IMG/VR virus record: IMGVR_UViG_3300033146_005004
Span: 1-22,640 of that record
DNA length: 22,640 bases
Origin: a virus
Strand: one strand, 5' to 3'
Shown here: positions 4,133 through 13,768 of the stretch, in pieces
Layout of the letters: each line of letters begins with the position of its first letter
How positions within the stretch are numbered: the stretch's first letter is position 1
Program-made: the position numbers and the translations under genes
The notes under the pieces: generated by a model
What the model was told of the DNA's origin: nothing
The model's input: the letters and a program-made list of their open reading frames with translations, nothing else
The model's database searches: none

Positions 4133-6567
4133 GTAAAGTTAGAGAAGTGGATGTTGATACTAATCAAGGATACACTTTTGACCGGGTAATGAATAATCTA
4201 AATTGTTCTAAAGATGCAAGATATTGGAGAATAATAAAAAAGACAAAAAATTCTAAAGAACCAAAATTCCTTTTTAAAAGTAATGTGGCTGAAAGTTGGG
4301 AATTTACTGATCCTAATATTGATAATCCTATAAGAAATACTAATCAAATCTATCTTAAATTTAAAAAGGTTAAAGATTTTATAGCTCCTTCAAATCATTT
4401 TAGAAAACATGGATGTTATACATTTGCTCCGGAAGATACTTTAGTATATGAAAGATATTGGGATGATATAGAAGATAAAATAGAAAATGGATTTGTTTAT
4501 GAAGGAGTTAGAATAACAGGAAGACATTTCTTTACTATTAATTTTGGTAGATTTTTAGCAATTCCTGTAGATGAATTTGGTAAGCCTACATCAAAAAGAA
4601 AAGTATGGACATTTCTTAGATTTATTGATATTCAATTTTATATCTTTCATGAATTGGAAGAAGTTATGTTAGATGGTATTTATTCTAACATCAAATCTTA
4701 CAGAAAATGGTTTCCCACTAAATTAGCTGATGATTATTATGCGCTTACTCCAAAATCCTTTGTAGCATCTAAAGCAAGAAGAAAAGGATGGTCTGCAATA
4801 ATTGGTACAGGAATTTTTAATTATAATTTTACTTTTAAAGAAGGTAGTACTAATTTTATTGTAGCAGGAGAAAAATCTCATTATGGCCCAATTAGAAAAG
4901 CTATTGCTAATACTAAAAGTTTTATTGATAAATATACTCCATGGATTAGAAGAACTGATGTTATAGGCCAAAGGGAACATATGGTAGCATCAGTTAAAAT
5001 AAAAGATGAATATGGAATTGAAACAGAAGAAGGTTATTTATCAGAATTAAAATATGAAAGTTTTAAGGACAACCCATTTAAAAGTATTGGTGAATCAGCT
5101 TATGTTATTAATATTGAAGAACCCGGGAAATTTTCTAATTTATTAGAAGCTTATCCAATTTCTATCCAACCTTTATTAAGAGATGGTGAAACTATTATAG
5201 GCAGTTGTATAGTTGGAGGTACAGCAGGAGATTTAGAAGCTGGTGGTTCAGAAGGTATTTATAATATGATGATGGCACCTGAAGCTTATGGATTTAAAGG
5301 ATATGAAAATATTTATGAAGAAAATCCAAGAGAAGATAAAGTAGGTTTTTTTATAGATGATTTATGGTATAGCCCGGTTAAACTATTAAAATCTGAAATA
5401 TTACACTATAGCAAATCAAAAAAGACTAAATTATATCTTGAATTATTTAAGTCAAGATATGTAGATACAGTAGATGAATTTGGTAATTCTTATCGCTATT
5501 TATCTAAAATTATTCTAAAAGAAAAAAGAAAAATACAAAAAGGTACTTCTATAACTTCTTATCAAAAATTTATAACTCAACAACCTTTATATCTTTCAGA
5601 AGCTTTCTTAGTTAATGAAACAAGTCCATTTGAAGTATTAATGGCTAAAGAAGCTTTAGGTATTTTAAAAGCAAGAACAAGAAGAAATTGGGAAAGTGGT
5701 TTATTTTATTATGGTAAGGCTAATAAAGTTAAATGGAAAAGAGATTTTGGATTAAATCCTATTATTGAATTTCCACATCATGAAAATGAAGATTTAGCAG
5801 GCTGTTGGGTACTTTATCAACATCCTGTAAAAACTAAAGTTATTGATGAAATCTCAGGAGATTATAAAGAAGAAATAATGTCATGGAGATATATTGCAGG
5901 TACTGATCCTATTGATTTTGGTACAGAAGAAACAAGTGGTAGTAAAGATAATAAACATTCTCTCGCTGCTACTTATATTATTGATGCTTTAACAAGAAAT
6001 ATTGTAGCTGAATATATTGGTAGACCCAGAACATCTGAAGAATATTTTGAACAACTAATAAGAGGATTAGAATATTATAATGCTATATTATTGTATGAGA
6101 ATAATTTAAAAGGTCTCTTTTCTTATTTTAAATCTAAAAATAAATTGTATCTTTTAGCATCTGAACCTGATAGTTTAAAAGATAGAACAGGATATAAACC
6201 AAATAATAGAATTAAAGGTTTCCATGCAACTAAACAAATTAATTCACACGCAAGAGAATTAATTAATAGGTGGACTTTAGAGGAAGTTATTATAGGACAA
6301 GATGAAAATAGTGGAGAAAAAATTATTGAAACAAGAATGTTTACTATCCCATCTATTGGATTATTACAAGAAATTATAGCATGGAACAATAGAGGTAATT
6401 ATGACAGGATTAGTGGTTTAGGTGCTGCAATGCTTCTTCTGTTTGATAGAGATTATGAAGAAGAGGTAGAAATGTCTTCTTCACAGAGTGTATTAAATGA
6501 TGGTATTTTTAGAAGAATACGGAATAGGACTAAAAAAGAAAATCCATTTTTAAATTTTATGAAATAA
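4102..6567 (+). CDS. terL: Terminase large subunit (packaging ATPase and nuclease)
   Basis: An 821-aa protein that pumps phage DNA through the portal and cuts it. ATPase domain: a Walker A-like K-A-R-R-K-G-W-S at 224-231 (variant, R-rich as in many phage terminases) and a Walker B-like VINIEEP (335-341) with the catalytic Glu at 339 or 340. Nuclease domain, RNase H-like: GTDPID at 600-605 (Asp602), a Glu in LLYEN (Glu666), and Asp768 in YDRISGLGA. The length and the extra N-terminal region of about 200 residues suit crAss-like terminases. The chosen ATG at 4102 lies inside the preceding gene; the 3' end shares one base with the portal ATG (TAATG). No intein or frameshift is seen. Confidence 0.92.
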   Translation: MGNFFRENWISKVREVDVDTNQGYTFDRVMNNLNCSKDARYWRIIKKTKNSKEPKFLFKSNVAESWEFTDPNIDNPIRNTNQIYLKFKKVKDFIAPSNHFRKHGCYTFAPEDTLVYERYWDDIEDKIENGFVYEGVRITGRHFFTINFGRFLAIPVDEFGKPTSKRKVWTFLRFIDIQFYIFHELEEVMLDGIYSNIKSYRKWFPTKLADDYYALTPKSFVASKARRKGWSAIIGTGIFNYNFTFKEGSTNFIVAGEKSHYGPIRKAIANTKSFIDKYTPWIRRTDVIGQREHMVASVKIKDEYGIETEEGYLSELKYESFKDNPFKSIGESAYVINIEEPGKFSNLLEAYPISIQPLLRDGETIIGSCIVGGTAGDLEAGGSEGIYNMMMAPEAYGFKGYENIYEENPREDKVGFFIDDLWYSPVKLLKSEILHYSKSKKTKLYLELFKSRYVDTVDEFGNSYRYLSKIILKEKRKIQKGTSITSYQKFITQQPLYLSEAFLVNETSPFEVLMAKEALGILKARTRRNWESGLFYYGKANKVKWKRDFGLNPIIEFPHHENEDLAGCWVLYQHPVKTKVIDEISGDYKEEIMSWRYIAGTDPIDFGTEETSGSKDNKHSLAATYIIDALTRNIVAEYIGRPRTSEEYFEQLIRGLEYYNAILLYENNLKGLFSYFKSKNKLYLLASEPDSLKDRTGYKPNNRIKGFHATKQINSHARELINRWTLEEVIIGQDENSGEKIIETRMFTIPSIGLLQEIIAWNNRGNYDRISGLGAAMLLLFDRDYEEEVEMSSSQSVLNDGIFRRIRNRTKKENPFLNFMK

Positions 6568-9017
6568 TGAAAAAGTCAAGTTCAAAAATAATATTAGGTG
6601 ATGATAAGGATACTTATGTAGGTTCATTACCAAATCAAAGAATTAGTAGAAAAGCTAAGCAATCAAAAAGATGGCAAAGAGAAACTATTGATTTCTTTAT
6701 AAATAATAGAGGTGAACATTATAATCATAGAAAAACTCCGGAAGAAATTAGAGATAATTGGGATTTTTATAATACTTATCTTTCACCTTCAGAAATTAAG
6801 AAACATCTCGATCCTTTAAATGTTGAAGATAGTCTCATAGATGATGAAATTACTGCATTTGATTTTTATGATATTCTTCAACAACCTTTTGATACTTTAT
6901 TTGGTGAAGAATTAAAAAGAGATAGTGAAGTAAGAGCTTATGCAGTTAATCCAAATATAATCAATGAAAAAGACAGAATTTTTAAAAAGAAAATTATTGA
7001 TTATATGACTAAATTAGCTGAGCAGGAAAGTATTAATCCTGAAGAAGTTAAAACTAAATTACAAGAATTTGATGATTGGAGAAAACATGATTTACAGACT
7101 GTTCATGAAGAAATGGCAAATAATATTCTCACTGCTATAAAAAATGACAGTAATCTTAATCTTAAATTCAAGTTTAATAAGAATTTTAAAAATTATGAAA
7201 TTACAGGAGAAGAAATTTATCGTATAGGACATATTGGAAAAGAATTATCAATTACACCTGTAATTAGTGAAAATTTTTATGTTTTAGGTATGGGTGATTC
7301 TGAATGGATCCATGATGGATATGCATGGATTGAAATTGATTATATGAATGCCCATAAAGTTATTGAAGAATTTGCAGATGAGTTGACAAATGCAGAAATT
7401 GATAGAATTTTAAGAGAAAGTAATACAGGTGAAGAAAGTTGGTTATCTCCACCAAGTCAAATAGCTGTAATTAATCCTGATACTCATCCTGAATTATTTG
7501 ACCCAAACAATCCAAGCAAAACTACTTTTAAAATGTCAGATTCTGATTTAGGATTAATTCCTTTAACTGATGATGACGATAGTTTTGTAGATGAAAATGG
7601 AAATGTTAAAGTATATAGAATACAATGGTTATCTCTCCGTGAATTAGGTATTCTTACTTATTATGATGAAGAAGGATATGAACAGAAAAAATGGGTAGAT
7701 GAATACTATCCGGTTAATCCAAATGCTAATGAAAAGATAAAATGGATTTGGGTTAATGAATTAATGGAAGGATGTAGAATTGGTACTGATATATATAAAA
7801 AAGTAAGAATTAGTCCTATTCAAATGAGAAGTCAATTAAATCCTTCTATTGTAAGACCTACCTATGTTGGATTTGTGAGTAAAGAAAAATGTAGAATTGA
7901 TAAGTTAAAGCCTTATCAAAGAATGTATAATATCTTTGCAAATAAATTAATTACACTTTGGACTCAGAATTTAGGTAGAGTAGCAAGAGTAGATGTTAGT
8001 AAAATACCTTCAGAAATGGATACTGATGAATGGTATCTCTGGTTAAAAAGGTTCAAATTAATGTTTGAAAATTCTTTTGAAGAAGGTAAAAAAGGTGCAG
8101 CTAAAGGGATGTTAGCAGGAAATATGCAACAATCTGCAGTAGCTATTGATTTATCTCTTGCTGATGAAATTAATCAAACTATTCAAATGTTAAATTGGAT
8201 TGAACAAATAGTAAATAAAATTGCTGCAGTACCTGAACCAAGACAGGGTAATATGACAGGAAGAGAAGGATTAGGGGTATCTCAACAGGCTATTGTACAA
8301 TCATCACATCAAACCGAATTTGATTTCTTTATTCATGATATTGTTAAAAGTAAAGTATTTGAAATTGCTATTGAGTATATAAAAGTATTATGGAAAGGTG
8401 ATACTGCAAAAAGACAATATCTTTTAGATGATTTATCTTCTCACATTATTGATATAAATGGTGCTATTCTTAATGAAAGTGAGTATGGTATTATAATTAC
8501 TAATAGTAGTAAACTTAATGAGATGTTTATGAATTTACGTAATCTTTCTCATGCAGCATTACAAACAGGTATTGCCACATTATCTGATATTGCAAGATTA
8601 TCTATGAGTAGTTCTCCTTCAGAAATGTTAAGAAAATTAGAAGAAGCTGAAGATAAAAGGCAAAAGCAACAATTAGAACAATCTAAAATGCAACAAGAAT
8701 CTCAGGCTCAACAATTACAAGCTCAACAACAATTAGAACAAATGAAACATCAGTTTGATATGGATAAGTTACATACTGAATGGAAATATAAATTTAAAGA
8801 AAAAGAGCTTGAGTTATTTATGAAACAACAACAATTAATTACAGATACTAATAATAATGGTATACAAGATGTAGTTGAAATAGAAAAAGAACAATTAAAA
8901 GCTGAAACTCAGAAATTCATGTTAGAAGAAAAGTTAAAACAAGAGAAAGAATTGAAAGAAAAGGAATTTAAGAATAAAATAGAATTAGAAAAAATGAAAA
9001 AAGATAAAAAGAATTAG
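6567..9017 (+). CDS. Portal protein with EF-hand-like loop and coiled-coil tail
   Basis: An 816-aa protein that forms the DNA channel at one capsid vertex. Its core resembles crAss-like portals: VGFVSKEKCRIDKLKPYQRM (about 434-453), a stretch with AIDLSLADEINQTIQMLNWI (about 525-545), then AVPEPRQGNMTGREGLGVSQ (about 555-575). From about residue 689 the protein becomes a Gln-rich and Lys/Glu-rich coiled coil. Inside it, DTNNNGIQDVVE (760-771) fits a 12-residue EF-hand calcium loop (D1, N3, N5, G6, I7, D9, E12). It follows the terminase with a one-base overlap and precedes the scaffold-like gene, the usual order. Confidence 0.88.
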   Translation: MKKSSSKIILGDDKDTYVGSLPNQRISRKAKQSKRWQRETIDFFINNRGEHYNHRKTPEEIRDNWDFYNTYLSPSEIKKHLDPLNVEDSLIDDEITAFDFYDILQQPFDTLFGEELKRDSEVRAYAVNPNIINEKDRIFKKKIIDYMTKLAEQESINPEEVKTKLQEFDDWRKHDLQTVHEEMANNILTAIKNDSNLNLKFKFNKNFKNYEITGEEIYRIGHIGKELSITPVISENFYVLGMGDSEWIHDGYAWIEIDYMNAHKVIEEFADELTNAEIDRILRESNTGEESWLSPPSQIAVINPDTHPELFDPNNPSKTTFKMSDSDLGLIPLTDDDDSFVDENGNVKVYRIQWLSLRELGILTYYDEEGYEQKKWVDEYYPVNPNANEKIKWIWVNELMEGCRIGTDIYKKVRISPIQMRSQLNPSIVRPTYVGFVSKEKCRIDKLKPYQRMYNIFANKLITLWTQNLGRVARVDVSKIPSEMDTDEWYLWLKRFKLMFENSFEEGKKGAAKGMLAGNMQQSAVAIDLSLADEINQTIQMLNWIEQIVNKIAAVPEPRQGNMTGREGLGVSQQAIVQSSHQTEFDFFIHDIVKSKVFEIAIEYIKVLWKGDTAKRQYLLDDLSSHIIDINGAILNESEYGIIITNSSKLNEMFMNLRNLSHAALQTGIATLSDIARLSMSSSPSEMLRKLEEAEDKRQKQQLEQSKMQQESQAQQLQAQQQLEQMKHQFDMDKLHTEWKYKFKEKELELFMKQQQLITDTNNNGIQDVVEIEKEQLKAETQKFMLEEKLKQEKELKEKEFKNKIELEKMKKDKKN

Positions 9018-9092
9018 CTATATATAAGCTAAAAAGAATAGTGTGTTTTTAATAGAGTTGTTTTTAATAAAAAAAATTTAAAACTTTGTAAT

Positions 9093-10127
9093 ATGGCAAA
9101 TAATTTAGAATTAAATGATTTCATAGAAGTAGATGAGACTGAATTGGCTGGTGGTATTGACGTATCAAAACTACAAGAAGATACTGAAACTCCGGAAGAA
9201 ACTCCTATGGAACAAAACAAAACTAATCCAACATTAGAAAATGCTCCGGAATTAGAAGTAGATGATACGGAGATAACTAATGTGGGAAATAATGAAATTG
9301 AAAAAATTGATGAAGATGTTAATCCTTTTCAAGCTTTTTCTGTACTACTTAAAGAAAAGGGTGTTATTCCTGACGTACCTGAAGAAGAATTATCTAAAAT
9401 TAATGATGCTGAATCTATTGTAAATTTGTTGAATAAACAATTACAAGATATTAGTACATCATGGCAAGAACAGTATAAAAAAAGTTTATTGGATAATTTA
9501 ATAAAGGATGGTTTAGTTAAACCTGAACAAGTAACAGTACAGAAATTAAAAAGGTATAGTGAAGATGAAATAAGGAGTGATGAAGAAAAAGCCAAAGCAA
9601 CTATAAAAGAATTTTATCAGGCTAAGGGAATACCTGATAGTCAGATAGAAACAATATTAGATGCTCTTCTTGATGTTAATGAAGAAGCTTTAAAACTACT
9701 TCCTATCTTAGAAGAAGAAGATAAAAAGAAGGAAGAAGAAATTGCAAGAAAAATAAAGGAAAAAGAAGAAGCTCAACAAAAACAATTTCAAACTTTTAAT
9801 GAAAGATTAAAAGAATCTGCTTTTAAATATGAAGAATTTATTCCGGGTAGAAAACTAAATGAAGATGATAAGACAGATGCTTATCAACGAATACCACAAG
9901 TTTTAGAAAAAATTAATCAGGATTTAATTAAATATGCACCTGTTTTAGCTTATTTAGATAAGTATGGTATTTTAGATGGTAAAATGGATACTATTTTAAA
10001 AGAAGCAGAAACTAAAACTGTGAATAAGTTCTCAGAAATTTTAACTAATAAAAAAAGAAGCAGCTCTTCAAGAGGTAAATCAGTAACAAGTAGATATAAT
10101 ACAGATATGCCTCAAATTTATAAATAG
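9093..10127 (+). CDS. Scaffold-like protein between portal and capsid genes
   Basis: A 344-aa, very acidic protein with low-complexity N-terminus (Glu, Asp, Thr, Asn up to about residue 75), a helical middle, a charged coiled coil around 205-235 (EEEDKKKEEEIARKIKEKEE) and a basic, Ser-rich C-terminus (SSSSRGKSVTSRYNTDMPQI). This composition, helical nature and position between portal and capsid genes fit an internal scaffolding protein, whose basic C-terminus often contacts the capsid protein. No protease is recognised nearby except the possible cysteine-type protein at 3842. An alternative is a minor internal virion protein. The 75-base gap before it has only a small hairpin (9014-9032). Confidence 0.65.
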   Translation: MANNLELNDFIEVDETELAGGIDVSKLQEDTETPEETPMEQNKTNPTLENAPELEVDDTEITNVGNNEIEKIDEDVNPFQAFSVLLKEKGVIPDVPEEELSKINDAESIVNLLNKQLQDISTSWQEQYKKSLLDNLIKDGLVKPEQVTVQKLKRYSEDEIRSDEEKAKATIKEFYQAKGIPDSQIETILDALLDVNEEALKLLPILEEEDKKKEEEIARKIKEKEEAQQKQFQTFNERLKESAFKYEEFIPGRKLNEDDKTDAYQRIPQVLEKINQDLIKYAPVLAYLDKYGILDGKMDTILKEAETKTVNKFSEILTNKKRSSSSRGKSVTSRYNTDMPQIYK

Positions 10128-10150
10128 GAAATACATAAATAAATATAATT

Positions 10151-11665
10151 ATGGCAAAGGTTAGAGAAAATCAAATATTTGAAGGTACGCAATGGCATGA
10201 TTTTACAGATAAAAATCATCTTATTGCAGCCTATGATTATGATCCGGTACAAATTTTCAACAGATTAGAAAGAGTATTGGATGTTAATTTAGGTGAAAAT
10301 TTTGTTTCTATGATAATGAAACATGGTATTCACTATATTGATAAAGATAAGGATGTCTATGAATGGTACTTGGAAAATACTCATGCAGAGAATTATGAAC
10401 TGTATGGTGTTTATGAGGATGTACTAATGCAAAGACCTGCAGGATCTACTCCTGGATTAAGATTAGGTGCTAATGGAGCAGAATTTTATATGTTGTTTCA
10501 AGATAAACCATTTGGAGTAAATGAAATAATTGTAGGTATGAAGCCTGATTTGTACAGACTTTGGATTAGTGATGATCCAATTAATGTTGGAGCAGACAGA
10601 TGGCTGTATAAAGTACAACTAATTACAAGTAATGAAACTGACTTTATTCCTCTTACAGAAGTTTATGAAGGAAGTAGATGGTCAAGTGATGGTGGATTGA
10701 CAGTAGATCAAATGTCTTATACTGGTTTTGGACCTGATTTTAGAAGTCATTCAATGCTAAGAAATCACTTGTCTCAATTCCGTATGAAGCATAAAATTCC
10801 GGGTAATATGTTTGATGTTAAGCCAATGTATTTCTTTATTAGAGAAAATGGTAAAACTCAAAAATTATGGCTTACTAATGTAGAATATGAGTTCTTGAAA
10901 AAAGCAAGATGGACTGCTGCAAGTATTATAATGAATGGACAAAGTAATGTTAAATCAGATGGAACTATTACTAATATTGATAAAAATGGTTTCACTGCAA
11001 CTACAGGTTCAGGATTTAAAGAACAATGGCTTACTACTAATAAGCATACATGGAATACTGTACCTGATTTAGATTTCTTAAATGAAATTGCCCTTGATGC
11101 AGTAGTTGGTAAAGTTGCTTGGGAAAATAGAAAAATGGTTATTAAAGCAGGTGAGTATGGTTTAACAGCCCTTGCTAACATGGTAACTTCTAAATATGGT
11201 GGTTCTGCATGGGCACCTTGGGCAGGAGATGCTACAGGAAGAGCCTTTACATGGTCAGGTAATGAAGTAAAAGTTAAAACAGGACAAGTAATGGGTGTAG
11301 CTACAATTAATGGAATTGAGTTTTCATTTGTAATTGATCCTTCTAAAGATGATTTAAAGAGAAATAAAGTTATGCATCCATTAGGTGGTCCGGCAAGTTC
11401 TTATGAATATGATATTATTGGATTTGGAACTAAAGATGAAAAATCTAATATGCAAATTGTTCGTAGAAAAGGTGAAACTCCTATTTGGGGTGTAGAAGAA
11501 GGTATGCGTGGTTTCTATTCTGAAAAAGGTTCATTCTGGAATCCTAAGAGATTATCAACAGCAGTAGATGCTTCTACTATTCATTATTTTGAACCTGGTA
11601 TTGGTGCTATTGTTTGGGATCCAACTAAAATTGTGAGATATTATCCTGAGATTACACAGGTTTAA
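10151..11665 (+). CDS. Major capsid protein
   Basis: A 504-aa protein with no coiled coil or membrane segment, rich in beta-type segments and Trp/Gly. Position after portal and scaffold, length near 500 aa, and the stretch LRLGANGAEFYMLFQDKPFG (about 102-121) followed by an IIVGMKPDLYRLWI strand fit the crAss-like capsid protein, expected to have the HK97 fold and form the icosahedral shell. The leader AAATAAATATAATT before ATG is canonical. A strong terminator follows the gene, which fits a very highly made transcript. There is no obvious inserted domain. The identification is by context plus remembered family features. Confidence 0.85.
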   Translation: MAKVRENQIFEGTQWHDFTDKNHLIAAYDYDPVQIFNRLERVLDVNLGENFVSMIMKHGIHYIDKDKDVYEWYLENTHAENYELYGVYEDVLMQRPAGSTPGLRLGANGAEFYMLFQDKPFGVNEIIVGMKPDLYRLWISDDPINVGADRWLYKVQLITSNETDFIPLTEVYEGSRWSSDGGLTVDQMSYTGFGPDFRSHSMLRNHLSQFRMKHKIPGNMFDVKPMYFFIRENGKTQKLWLTNVEYEFLKKARWTAASIIMNGQSNVKSDGTITNIDKNGFTATTGSGFKEQWLTTNKHTWNTVPDLDFLNEIALDAVVGKVAWENRKMVIKAGEYGLTALANMVTSKYGGSAWAPWAGDATGRAFTWSGNEVKVKTGQVMGVATINGIEFSFVIDPSKDDLKRNKVMHPLGGPASSYEYDIIGFGTKDEKSNMQIVRRKGETPIWGVEEGMRGFYSEKGSFWNPKRLSTAVDASTIHYFEPGIGAIVWDPTKIVRYYPEITQV

Positions 11666-11683
11666 TCCTTTCATATATTTTTC

Positions 11684-11717
11684 AAAATCTGGATACTTTT
11701 TTAGTATCCGGATTTTT
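11684..11717 (+). terminator. Intrinsic terminator after the capsid gene
   Basis: A 13-bp stem (11684-11696 AAAATCTGGATAC with 11704-11716 GTATCCGGATTTT, one G-T wobble, loop TTTTTTA) ending in five Ts (11713-11717). No consensus promoter was found between it and the next ATG at 11749, so downstream genes probably depend on partial read-through or a promoter type I do not recognise. Confidence 0.88.
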
Positions 11718-11748
11718 ATAGGAATAGTTAATTAATAAAAATAAAATC

Positions 11749-12678
11749 ATGGCAGAAGTATTAGAAAAAACAAAGAAAAGATTGAAAAATCCACTATTAA
11801 ATAAAAAAGTACAAATTGCTCTTGTAAAGCAAGCTCCTTCAGCTTTATATAAAGATGAAAGTCAAGCTACTTTATTAACAGGTGCAAGTAAGGATTTTTC
11901 TTGTCCGGTGGACCAATATGGTAATTTAATAGATCCTTTAGAAGATTGGGAAAGAGATTATTTGGAAAAATTATTAGGTATTAATTTGAGCGTTCATGTC
12001 GTAAATACTCCTGATAATCCACATGCTAATTTTTGGACTACCAAAAAAGCTAAAGTAATTCTAAGAAAAACTACAAGAAATATTGAAAGTGCAACAATAA
12101 CTTTAGATTTATCAGATCCTTTTCAATTTATTTTATATAAAATTGCACTAATTAATCCGAGAGTTGCTAAATCATGGGATGAAAGATATGAGAAAGGTAA
12201 AGGATATGAATTTGTGATTAAAGATGAAGATGCTGAAATAGTAGAGCAATTAGGTAAGATTGAAATTGAAGATACTGTAAATGAATATCTGTTAAAGATT
12301 AAAAAGAATAAGAAAAAATTATTTAATCTTTTAAGAATTTATGGTGGTAGTGATTCTAAAGGATTAGTAACATGGGATATGAGTCTGGAAGAATTATATC
12401 TTAAAGCTAAAAAGCTTACAAAAAATAAATATAATTTAGAGAAACTTCATAAGATTATCACATTAGGTGAAAAAGATATGGAAGATTTAACTTTTATAGC
12501 TGATGCAGTATCTTGTGGAATGATCGAAAAAAAGGGTATTTTTTACTATTTAATGGGTGGTGAAAAGATAGGTGCTTCTATGAGAGATGCTGCTGATTTC
12601 TTAAATAAGAAAATTAATCAGCCTGTTAAATTAAAAATTAACACAGCAATTGAAGATTATTATAACAATAAAAAATAA
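11749..12678 (+). CDS. 309-aa virion-associated protein of unknown function
   Basis: Directly follows the capsid terminator. The first half (to about 150) looks beta-rich, with FWTTKKAKVILRKTTRN and SATITLDLSDPFQFILYKIA; the second half is helical and Lys-rich, with EDLTFIADAVSCGMIEKKGI and a C-terminal helix. I do not recognise a family. Its place next to the capsid gene suggests a head-associated protein such as an auxiliary capsid or vertex component. The leader AATAAAAATAAAATC is canonical, and the gene ends five bases before the next ATG, so both are probably made together. Confidence 0.7.
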   Translation: MAEVLEKTKKRLKNPLLNKKVQIALVKQAPSALYKDESQATLLTGASKDFSCPVDQYGNLIDPLEDWERDYLEKLLGINLSVHVVNTPDNPHANFWTTKKAKVILRKTTRNIESATITLDLSDPFQFILYKIALINPRVAKSWDERYEKGKGYEFVIKDEDAEIVEQLGKIEIEDTVNEYLLKIKKNKKKLFNLLRIYGGSDSKGLVTWDMSLEELYLKAKKLTKNKYNLEKLHKIITLGEKDMEDLTFIADAVSCGMIEKKGIFYYLMGGEKIGASMRDAADFLNKKINQPVKLKINTAIEDYYNNKK

Positions 12679-12683
12679 GTATT

Positions 12684-13574
12684 ATGCAAGCTAATGAAAT
12701 GAGGGCTAAATTTCTATTAGGTTATGAAGCTGCAAGACTTTCCAATAGAACTTTTAATGATAGAGAAATTGAAGATTTTCTTAATAAAGCTCAATTGGAA
12801 TTTGTAAAAGAAAGAGCAGCTCCATGGAAAAATAGACCTCAACTTGGATTTGGACAACATCCTATTAGAAATGCTGAATTAGCAGGCTTGCTTACAGCTA
12901 CTCAATCAGTACCAAGAGAAAATTTTATTTTAGGTAATGAATTGAATGGTGCATTAAAAGGTCCAGACTTGGATAAAGCAGATCAACCTGAAGATATATA
13001 TGGTATTTTTGTTGGAATGCCTGATGAAGTACTATATCCAATTATTGAAACTTGTGAAACTCAAAAAGGATTAATAGTTAAAACTAATACTCCTGTTAAA
13101 GAAGTTACTTTAGATGAATATAGATCAGGTATTTTTGATGATTATGCAAAACCTTATGATAATTTAGTTTGGTCAATGGATTGGGGTAGTTATACTACAA
13201 GTATTCCTGATGATGCATTAACAGGTAATGGTGTTTATACACCTTCTCAAAAAGAATATTCAAGTAGTGGAACAGGATATAATATGCAAGGTGTAAATTA
13301 TAATGGTGACATTATTGTAATTAATACTAATAGATCAAGATATTTAATTCCGGGTAAAGGGTGGAAAATTTTAAAATATATTATTTTTTATATTAAATAT
13401 CCAAGAGATATTCATATTGATGTTCAAACTCCATCTATACAAATACATTGTGAATTACCTGATTTTGTACACCAGGATATTGTTGATAAAGCTGTAAAAT
13501 TAGCTTCTGCTGCTATTGTACCTGAACAAGGTAAATATCAGGTAAATCAAATAGAAAGTAAAGAAGATGAATAA
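12684..13574 (+). CDS. Head-tail connector/ring-like protein
   Basis: A 296-aa protein. The N-terminus (MRAKFLLGYEAARLSNRTFN then DREIEDFLNKAQLEFVKERA, about 6-45) is the two-helix opening common to head-tail adaptor or ring proteins of Bacteroidota phages: a segment ending in a D-x-E-I-x-x-F-L-N-x-A-Q helix. The rest is beta-rich, with a helical C-terminus (VDKAVKLASAAIVPEQ). It probably docks under the portal to prolong the DNA channel. The exact ring cannot be assigned. It sits between the 309-aa and 53-aa genes in one transcription unit. Confidence 0.6.
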   Translation: MQANEMRAKFLLGYEAARLSNRTFNDREIEDFLNKAQLEFVKERAAPWKNRPQLGFGQHPIRNAELAGLLTATQSVPRENFILGNELNGALKGPDLDKADQPEDIYGIFVGMPDEVLYPIIETCETQKGLIVKTNTPVKEVTLDEYRSGIFDDYAKPYDNLVWSMDWGSYTTSIPDDALTGNGVYTPSQKEYSSSGTGYNMQGVNYNGDIIVINTNRSRYLIPGKGWKILKYIIFYIKYPRDIHIDVQTPSIQIHCELPDFVHQDIVDKAVKLASAAIVPEQGKYQVNQIESKEDE

Positions 13575-13586
13575 AAACTAAATACT

Positions 13587-13748
13587 ATGACTGATAAAGA
13601 AAAAATTGACATGTTAAAAGGCGTTCCTTCAGGAATGAGAAGTGCCTTTTTGAAATTAATACAATATATTGATTTCCAAATTGAAGAAAAAGTAGCTAAA
13701 TCCCAATCAAAGGATAACTACAAAAATTATAAAAAGACTAAAAAATAA
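13587..13748 (+). CDS. 53-aa protein of unknown function
   Basis: A short frame starting MTDKEKIDMLKGVPSGMRSA and continuing FLKLIQYIDFQIEEKV before a very basic tail (KNYKKTKK). It fills the gap between the connector-like gene and the 359-aa gene. The composition is protein-like, with an amphipathic helix in the middle; it may be a small virion or assembly factor. An imperfect hairpin with a T run lies inside it (13616-13651). No family is recognised. Confidence 0.65.
   Translation: MTDKEKIDMLKGVPSGMRSAFLKLIQYIDFQIEEKVAKSQSKDNYKNYKKTKK
13616..13651 (+). terminator. Imperfect terminator-like hairpin inside a small gene
   Basis: AAAAGGC (13616-13622) pairs with GCCTTTT (13644-13650); inside, TTCC (13624-13627) pairs with GGAA (13632-13635) around TTCA, with an eight-base bulge on the 3' side. 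Five Ts (13647-13651) end it. It could reduce transcription of distal genes, or reflect coding sequence only. Confidence 0.3.
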
Positions 13749-13768
13749 ATTTAATAAATACTAATGTT

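Noticed and set aside
4723-4980. Leftward frame within the terminase gene
   Set aside because: Antisense shadow of a clear coding region, with no start context or family likeness; the same holds for leftward frames at 6123-6389, 9029-9220, 9329-9595, 10858-11181, 15193-15378, 16990-17196 and 21098-21310.
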